This document shows, piece by piece, positions 50,527 through 55,696 of a DNA stretch of 55,696 nucleotides; within the stretch, counting starts at the first letter, position 1; each line of letters opens with the position of its first letter. This DNA comes from an uncultured Bacillota bacterium. Its GTDB lineage: Bacteria; Bacillota; Clostridia; Christensenellales; QAND01. The translations under genes were made by a program, and so were the position numbers. The stretch is taken from NCBI GenBank assembly GCA_905208455.1, contig CAJLPK010000004.1, positions 1-55,696 on the forward strand, in the 5' to 3' direction. The notes beneath the pieces were generated by a model. That model was not told where the DNA came from. It saw only the letters and a program-made list of their open reading frames with translations, and searched no databases.

Positions 50527-52320
50527 ATGCAGATTCAGAGAGTTACCGCCAAAATAAAATTTGCTTGTGTGCTGGCGTTGCTTGGTTTGTTGCTGGCTGG
50601 GTGCCGGCAGGCAGAAAAGGTGGTTCCTTTAGCCTATGGACAGACTCAACGGAGCATACCTGCCGTGCAAGGGTTTGCGCAGGCGAATCAGACCAACGAG
50701 GCCCTGCAAGGCTGGTTTGGCCCGGCTGCCGCAGCATTGGCGCAAATTGAAGACAAACAAGGGCATTGCTATACATTGGCCTATGCGCTGGAAAAGGACG
50801 GAGAGGACCATTGGGCGCTGAAAAGCCAAATTGCAGCCGGCGGCCGGCCCATCCTGACACTGCCCGATATTGTATTGGATACAGAGGGGCAGGCAACATT
50901 TCCGGCAGATGCCACAGCGCAGGCGTTGGCTGATGCGGACTTTTTAGAGGACGCGCTGTGGCTGCAGCAGGCAGGCATTGCTTTAGAGCTTGCGCAATAC
51001 GGACAAAATGCAAACAATGAGCAATCTATGATGCTGTTGACGGCGCTGTATGAGTACATTTTAGGGGAGCAGATTGATACACAGGGCATAGACCCAGCCA
51101 TTGAAAACGAAGGATTCCGAAAAGCAATAGCGATCGGCATACAGGATTACTATGGCGATACTATGGATATGCAGGCCGTGTACCCCATCAACAACGCCTT
51201 GATGATGAACGATATGACGGACTGGATGATAAGCATGAACCGGGAAGGATATGGAATATGCAGCCAACAGGCCACGCTGGCGGAGGCTGCTGCCCTGATG
51301 GATTGGATGGCGGAGGCTTATCAGATTGGTCAGGGCGTTCTGGAGAATGAACGGAACCCGGGCCAAATACCGCAGAAGGGACAGCCGCCAACCGGGTTTG
51401 CGCGGCTCGCGGCTCAAAGCGCAGAGGGGAAAACGCCCTTGACAAGAGAATCATTGGCGGCGTTTATGGTAAAGGCCTACGAAACAAACCTAGGGCCCAT
51501 TACAATCGGGGAAAGGGATACGGGCTTTTATGATACCGTAGAAGAATCATGCGAAAAGGCAGTCACAGCAGACCTGATGTATGCTTACCCTTCCGCAGCA
51601 ACCTTTTCGCCGGCGCTGGAGGTGCGCATGGAAGCACTGCCCGGCTGGATCCAGGATTTCACATTCTCGTATATGATAGCATGGTATGATCCCAACCAAG
51701 AAGCGGGAGATGCCATGTATGCGCCGCTGACCTATCAGCAGATGGTTCATAATGCGGTGCATTTGGGTGCTTTATATGAAGATAGGCCCGTCCCGCAGCT
51801 GGAAAGCAGCCAACAGATCAATGACAGGCCCTATGATTGGTACTATACACAAAACGATACCGGGGCATACAGCGAGATCAACTGTATGCCGACAGCGGCC
51901 GCCATGGTGCTCAAATGGAAAAACGAGGACTTTGCGGGCAGTGTAGAATCCTTGCGCAATACTTTTCCCAAGCTGACAGGGGGATGGACGATCTACCCAG
52001 TGGAAAAAACGCTGGAACAGAACGGGGTGGCATACGCGCAAAGGCAGGTATCCATGCAGAATATGATCGATGACCTAAATGCCGGCAAGATCTTGTTTTG
52101 CCAATGCAACGACTATGACGTCCGTGAGAGCGGACATTGTTTTGTTGTCTATGGATATAAAACGAGCGGAGGCTCCACCTGGTTTCTGCTGCATGATCCG
52201 GCAGCCATAGGTGATGACGCTTACGGCAAAGAAAAGAACAGAGCCAAATGGATGGAAGCCAAGTACTGTACATGGATCGTGGACCGATTCAGCATGTACT
52301 ACTTGGCGATAGAGCCTTGA
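50527..52320 (+). CDS. Lipoprotein with C-terminal C39-like cysteine peptidase domain
   Basis: 597 residues, ATG 50527 after AGGAGGG. Lipobox LLLAGC. Residues 40-410 are helical and partly SLH-like in spacing (PLTRESLAAFMVKAYE, PLTYQQMVHNAVHLG), without a family I can name. Residues 430-597 form a Peptidase_C39_2 domain: EINCMPTAAAMVLKWK with the probable nucleophile Cys, MIDDLNAGKILFCQC, SGHCFVVYGYK with the His, and LLHDPA with the Asp. Likely a surface-anchored peptidase or bacteriocin-type protease relative; the substrate is unknown. Transcribed alone, convergent with the SDR gene 4 bases away and without a terminator between them. Confidence 0.82.
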   Translation: MQIQRVTAKIKFACVLALLGLLLAGCRQAEKVVPLAYGQTQRSIPAVQGFAQANQTNEALQGWFGPAAAALAQIEDKQGHCYTLAYALEKDGEDHWALKSQIAAGGRPILTLPDIVLDTEGQATFPADATAQALADADFLEDALWLQQAGIALELAQYGQNANNEQSMMLLTALYEYILGEQIDTQGIDPAIENEGFRKAIAIGIQDYYGDTMDMQAVYPINNALMMNDMTDWMISMNREGYGICSQQATLAEAAALMDWMAEAYQIGQGVLENERNPGQIPQKGQPPTGFARLAAQSAEGKTPLTRESLAAFMVKAYETNLGPITIGERDTGFYDTVEESCEKAVTADLMYAYPSAATFSPALEVRMEALPGWIQDFTFSYMIAWYDPNQEAGDAMYAPLTYQQMVHNAVHLGALYEDRPVPQLESSQQINDRPYDWYYTQNDTGAYSEINCMPTAAAMVLKWKNEDFAGSVESLRNTFPKLTGGWTIYPVEKTLEQNGVAYAQRQVSMQNMIDDLNAGKILFCQCNDYDVRESGHCFVVYGYKTSGGSTWFLLHDPAAIGDDAYGKEKNRAKWMEAKYCTWIVDRFSMYYLAIEP

Positions 52321-52324
52321 GCGC

Positions 52325-53074
52325 TCATACCATGGCGGCGCCATCCACGGATAGAATTTCGCCGGTGATATAGCTGGCAAGGTCGCTGGCTAAAAATAAG
52401 AAGGCATTGGCGATGTCCGCCGGCTCACCAATGCGGCCCAGCGGCACGGAAGCGACCATGGGCGCAATCATGGATTCCGGCAGAGCCGCTACCATATCCG
52501 TGCGGATAATCCCGGGCGCTACGGCATTGACACGAATATTGTCCCTGCCAAGCTCGCGTGCCAAGGATTTGGTCAATCCGTTTACAGCAAACTTGGAGGC
52601 GGGATAGGCAACGCCTGCGGGCTGGCCATATAGGCTGACCATAGAGCTTGTATTGAGAATCACGCCGCCTCCCTGCGCTTTCATGATACGCGCGGCGGCT
52701 TGGGCACAGAGAAACACCGCCTTGACATTTAGATCCATCGTTTTTTGAAATGCAGAAGGGGCATACTCGTACAGGGACTCCCGGGCAGAGACACCAGCAT
52801 TGTTGACAAGAATATCCAGCCGCCCCCAATCGGAAACAACCTGCTCCAAAGCGTCTGCAATGCTTTCCGGCTCCAAAAGATTAGGCGCATAGCCCTTGAC
52901 GCAAGCATTCGGCATTTCCTCTAACAGCTTAGACAATGCTTTCTCCACGGTTTGCGGGCGCGAACCCCAAAGCGCAACCTTTGCTCCCTGCTGTAAATAA
53001 GTACGAACGATGGCGGCGCCGATTCCGCGCGTCCCCCCTGTTACAACAGCTACCTTATCCTGTAAAAGCTTCAT
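52325..53074 (-). CDS. Short-chain dehydrogenase/reductase (FabG-like)
   Basis: 249 residues, ATG 53074 after GGAGGGTATGTC. Classical SDR: nucleotide loop TGGTRGIG (12-19), NNAG, catalytic Ser in TSSMVSLYG, YPASK with Tyr and Lys, and NAVAPGIIRTDM. FabG-type 3-oxoacyl-ACP reductases have the same layout, but no fatty-acid synthesis genes are near, so another ketone or alcohol is possible. Regulated promoter with dyad upstream. Confidence 0.88.
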   Translation of the reverse strand: MKLLQDKVAVVTGGTRGIGAAIVRTYLQQGAKVALWGSRPQTVEKALSKLLEEMPNACVKGYAPNLLEPESIADALEQVVSDWGRLDILVNNAGVSARESLYEYAPSAFQKTMDLNVKAVFLCAQAAARIMKAQGGGVILNTSSMVSLYGQPAGVAYPASKFAVNGLTKSLARELGRDNIRVNAVAPGIIRTDMVAALPESMIAPMVASVPLGRIGEPADIANAFLFLASDLASYITGEILSVDGAAMV

Positions 53075-53087
53075 GACATACCCTCCT

Positions 53088-53144
53088 TAATAATAAGAAT
53101 TATTACTATTATATTAACATTGCCTAGGAAATTGTCAAGCAATG
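53088..53144 (-). promoter_or_regulatory. SDR promoter and operator-like dyad
   Basis: Minus-strand TTGACA (about 53137-53142) with TAATAT or TATAAT 16-19 bases downstream, then the dyad TAATAAT-AAGA-ATTATTA (53088-53105) between -10 and ribosome site, positioned for repression by a dimeric regulator. Confidence 0.55.
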
Positions 53145-53318
53145 GGTCGCATGAAATTGCTTGCCACATCCAAAGAACGATGCTCATTTTTTGTAAGGAA
53201 TAGATATGTAGTGTCTTTTTCTTAAAAATACTGAATTTTTATAAACGCATCTCTCCAAAATATCGTATACTAAACATATAGGAATCATAAAAATACAATT
53301 TTACAAGGGAGGTAGAGA

Positions 53319-54932
53319 ATGAGCAGTTGGATCCTATTAGGATCAGTGATTTTAATTGCATGTATCATTGGAAATAAAATTTCTAGCCGTCTGGGCGTGC
53401 CGACCTTGTTTTTTTTCATTGCGTTGGGCATGCTATTTGGCTCAGACGGATTATTGAAGATTGAATTTGGGGATTTTGTATTTTCCGAGCAGATATGCTC
53501 CACAGCCTTGATTTTTATTATGTTTTATGGAGGATTTGGCACAAAATGGAGCGCGGCGAAGCCGGTGGCCGGCAAGGCGATTTTGCTGAGTACACTGGGT
53601 GTATGGATGACGGCGGGCTTAGTGGGCATTTTTTGCCATTTTGTGTTGGGGACAGGCCTTTTGGAGGGACTGCTACTCGGGGCAGTGCTGGGCTCTACGG
53701 ATGCGGCCTCTGTGTTTTCTGTGCTGCGATCCCAGCGCCTAAACCTAAAATATGGCACGGCTTCATTGCTGGAAGTGGAAAGCGGCAGCAATGATCCCTG
53801 CGCATATATGCTTACGGTTGTTCTTTTATCCGCAATGGGAGGAGAAATCTCGGCAGGGCAGGTTGTGTATGCAGTCTTTGCCCAAATCGTATACGGGGTT
53901 TTGGCAGGCATTGCCATTGTTGCTTTGGCAGGCTGGGTATTAAGGCATGCGCGCTTTGAAACGGATGGGTTTGATGCGATCTTTTTGATCGCAGTGATTC
54001 TGGCTGCCTATGCCGTTCCTGCTTTGGTAGGCGGTAATGGGTATATCAGCGCCTATTTAGCGGGGATTCTGCTGGGCAATCAAACGCTGCCGAGGAAAAA
54101 GAACCTGGTGCATTTTTTTGATGCATTCAACGGGATGATGCAGATGCTTATCTTTTTCCTGCTGGGGCTATTGGTATTTCCTTCACAGCTGTCAAGCGTT
54201 TTTTTGCCCTCGCTTTTTATCGCGCTGTTTTTGACATTTGTGGCAAGGCCCCTTTCGGTATGCTGCTTGATGACACCGTTTAAGGCGCCGTTTCGCCAGC
54301 AATGCCTTGTTTCCTGGGCAGGGCTCCGGGGTGCAGCCTCCATTGTGTTTGCCATCATGGCAGTCGTATCTCCTGCGTATGGGAAAGAGACGATTTTTCA
54401 AATTGTATTTTGTGTGGTATTGCTGTCCATTTTGTTTCAGGGTACCCTGCTGCCGATGATGGCGAAAAAATTGGATATGCTGGATGAACGAGAAAATGTT
54501 TTGAAAACCTTTAACGATTATTCGGATGAGACGAATGTACAGTTTATTCGGCTGGATCTGCGGGAAGGGCATCCCTGGATTCATCGCCGAATCCAGGAGA
54601 TAGAATCCATCCCCGGATTGTTGATTGCTGCGGTTTTACGCGGAAAGGAGGCTGTGATGCCGAAAGGGGATACAAGGCTGCAGGAAGGGGATGCATTGAT
54701 TCTCGTGGCCAAGGAATACCTTGGCCGGGAAGGCATCACGCTGAGCGAGCAGCATGTGGAACAGGGCAGCGTGCTGATCGGAAAAAATCTCAAAGAAATC
54801 GACCTGAAAAAGCAATCCCTGGTAGTGCTGATACAAAGAGATGGAAAAGACATGATTCCGGATGGGGAAAGCCGGATATTGGAGGGGGATGTGCTTGTGC
54901 TGTATACCCGGTATGAAAAGGAAAGAGAATAA
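53319..54932 (+). CDS. Potassium/proton antiporter, CPA1 type with two RCK_C domains
   Basis: 537 residues, ATG 53319 after GGGAGG. About 12-13 membrane helices to residue 390 with GSTDAASVFSVLRSQRLNLKYG, LLEVESGSNDPCAYML (the ND ion-binding pair) and SWAGLRGAASIVFAIM, as in NhaP2/CvrA exchangers. The cytoplasmic tail holds two RCK_C (TrkA-C) modules (about 405-465 and 470-535: GDTRLQEGDALILVA, GESRILEGDVLVLY). Exports K+ for H+ and in Bacillota RCK_C domains can bind c-di-AMP. It complements the KtrBA uptake system in this window. Transcribed alone. Confidence 0.92.
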   Translation: MSSWILLGSVILIACIIGNKISSRLGVPTLFFFIALGMLFGSDGLLKIEFGDFVFSEQICSTALIFIMFYGGFGTKWSAAKPVAGKAILLSTLGVWMTAGLVGIFCHFVLGTGLLEGLLLGAVLGSTDAASVFSVLRSQRLNLKYGTASLLEVESGSNDPCAYMLTVVLLSAMGGEISAGQVVYAVFAQIVYGVLAGIAIVALAGWVLRHARFETDGFDAIFLIAVILAAYAVPALVGGNGYISAYLAGILLGNQTLPRKKNLVHFFDAFNGMMQMLIFFLLGLLVFPSQLSSVFLPSLFIALFLTFVARPLSVCCLMTPFKAPFRQQCLVSWAGLRGAASIVFAIMAVVSPAYGKETIFQIVFCVVLLSILFQGTLLPMMAKKLDMLDERENVLKTFNDYSDETNVQFIRLDLREGHPWIHRRIQEIESIPGLLIAAVLRGKEAVMPKGDTRLQEGDALILVAKEYLGREGITLSEQHVEQGSVLIGKNLKEIDLKKQSLVVLIQRDGKDMIPDGESRILEGDVLVLYTRYEKERE

Positions 54933-54977
54933 AAAAACAGCGCCCCTGATATTTAGATGGGCGCTGCTTTTTCTTTA
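54930..54977. terminator. Bidirectional terminator between antiporter and UPF0210 gene
   Basis: Stem AAACAGCGCCC / GGGCGCTG-TTT with a 13-base loop and T runs on both strands. Confidence 0.85.
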
Positions 54978-54978
54978 A

Positions 54979-55696
54979 TTAGTTGCGCAGGCTGTGGATG
55001 GGCGCCGGGATGCGGCCGCCGCGGTCCACAAAGGCTTGGCAGTTGTACGGATTGACGCCCATGCAATAGGCATGCCCCAACAAGCCGCCGAATTCTACAC
55101 GGTCGCCGACTTTTTTGCCAGGAGCGGGGATGATGCGCACGGCTGTTGTTTTCTGGTTGATCATGCCGATGGCCGCTTCATCTGCGATGATAGCAGACAA
55201 GGTAGCGGCGGTCGTATCGCCGGGAACGGCAATCATATCCAAGCCTACGGAGCAGACACAGGTCATCGCTTCCAGCTTTTCCAAAGACAGCGCACCGATG
55301 CGGGCTGCCTCTATCATGCCTGCATCCTCGCTGACCGGGATAAAAGCGCCGCTAAGCCCGCCCACGTGGCTGGAGGCCATGACGCCGCCTTTCTTGACTG
55401 CGTCATTCAGCAGGGCCAAAGCAGCCGTTGTACCGGGGGCCCCTGCCATTTCCAGGCCCATTTCCGTAAGGATATGGGCTACGCTGTCGCCCACGGCCGG
55501 GGTAGGCGCCAGCGAGAGATCCACAATGCCAAAGGGCACACCCAAGCGCTGAGACGCCAGGCGCGCGACGAGCTGGCCGACGCGCGTGATGCGGAAGGCC
55601 GTGCGCTTGATGGTTTCTGCAACAGTGTCAAAGGGCTGTCCTTTGACCTGCTCCAGCGCAGACTTGACGACCCCCGGGCCGGAAACGCCGACATTG
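54979..55696 (-). CDS. UPF0210 (DUF711, PFL-like) protein, 3' part only
   Basis: The C-terminal 238 codons of a gene that enters from beyond the window. The frame is open without break to the last base (NVGVSGPGVV, VAETIKRTAFRITRVGQLVA, then GVPFGIVDLSLAPTPAVGDS). UPF0210 proteins are about 450 residues, so roughly half is present. Conserved blocks: GAPGTTAALALLNDAVKKGG, SSHVGGLSGAFIPVSED, IAVPGDTTAATLSAIIADEA and AYCMGVNPYNCQAFVDRGGR-PAP. In many Clostridia the partner is an ACT-domain protein. Function not known. An internal TTG at 55545 should not be taken as the start. Confidence 0.9.
   Translation of the reverse strand, partial: NVGVSGPGVVKSALEQVKGQPFDTVAETIKRTAFRITRVGQLVARLASQRLGVPFGIVDLSLAPTPAVGDSVAHILTEMGLEMAGAPGTTAALALLNDAVKKGGVMASSHVGGLSGAFIPVSEDAGMIEAARIGALSLEKLEAMTCVCSVGLDMIAVPGDTTAATLSAIIADEAAIGMINQKTTAVRIIPAPGKKVGDRVEFGGLLGHAYCMGVNPYNCQAFVDRGGRIPAPIHSLRN

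Overview
The window comes from a spore-forming member of the Bacillota, most likely class Clostridia. It carries spoIID followed by a SpoIIQ-type LytM gene with a textbook sigma-F promoter, a SleB-type cortex hydrolase, a large Bacillus-type SRP RNA with an Alu domain, the rho - rpmE - DUF1385 - prmC - prfA - sua5 cluster typical of Clostridia, and strong AGGAGG ribosome sites. A gut Clostridia lineage with mid-range GC fits, but I cannot name the species. No prophage, insertion sequence or CRISPR array is visible; this is chromosomal housekeeping plus nutrient-uptake DNA.

Layout. (1) 1-6166: three tandem paralogous mannose-family PTS genes, each an EIIC-EIID fusion on the minus strand (the first cut by the window edge), with an HxlR-type regulator between the first two. 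(2) 6167-7071: gene-poor, AT-rich, with a cluster of DnaA-box-like sites. (3) 7072-10446: SleB-like hydrolase and a CtpE-like P-type ATPase. (4) 10939-13443: tRNA-Arg, spoIID, spoIIQ and a small membrane protein. (5) 13486-16719: glycosyltransferase plus TarI/IspD-type cytidylyltransferase (minus), then a DUF3048 lipoprotein. (6) 17038-25091: rho, small membrane protein, rpmE, DUF1385, prmC, prfA, sua5, a fused rpiB-upp gene and a membrane protein. (7) 25127-28796: lipoprotein, nitroreductase, SRP RNA, ktrB-ktrA and a structured 3' RNA element. (8) 29155-33562: tRNA-Ser, dpaL with a divergent AraC regulator, class II aldolase with a divergent DeoR regulator. (9) 33748-36558: CoaX-like kinase plus ECF S component (PanT-like), MATE exporter. 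(10) 36784-38983: DUF2089 - SHOCT - unknown - YvlD-like envelope operon and an amidase. (11) 39020-41979: zur-znuA-znuC-znuB zinc uptake operon with promoter and operator. (12) 42281-46990: livJ-livH-livM-livG-livF. (13) 47115-50395: a ribbon-helix-helix protein and clpB. (14) 50527-55696: C39-like lipoprotein, SDR, K+/H+ antiporter, and the 3' part of a UPF0210 (DUF711) gene.

Functionally, the cell invests in sugar import (PTS), amino acid import and catabolism (Liv, DpaL), zinc, potassium and pantothenate uptake, translation (prfA, prmC, sua5, rpmE, SRP RNA, two tRNAs) and sporulation. The least ordinary items are: a leader or operator element with covarying arms shared by two of the PTS genes; an SRP RNA whose conserved GGAA loop is replaced by UGAC; an RpiB-Upp fusion; a CoaX-like kinase with a Glu for its first Asp; an RHH protein heading the clpB operon in place of the usual CIRCE or CtsR control; an imperfectly understood structured RNA after ktrA; and AT-hook-like motifs in the Rho N-terminal insertion.
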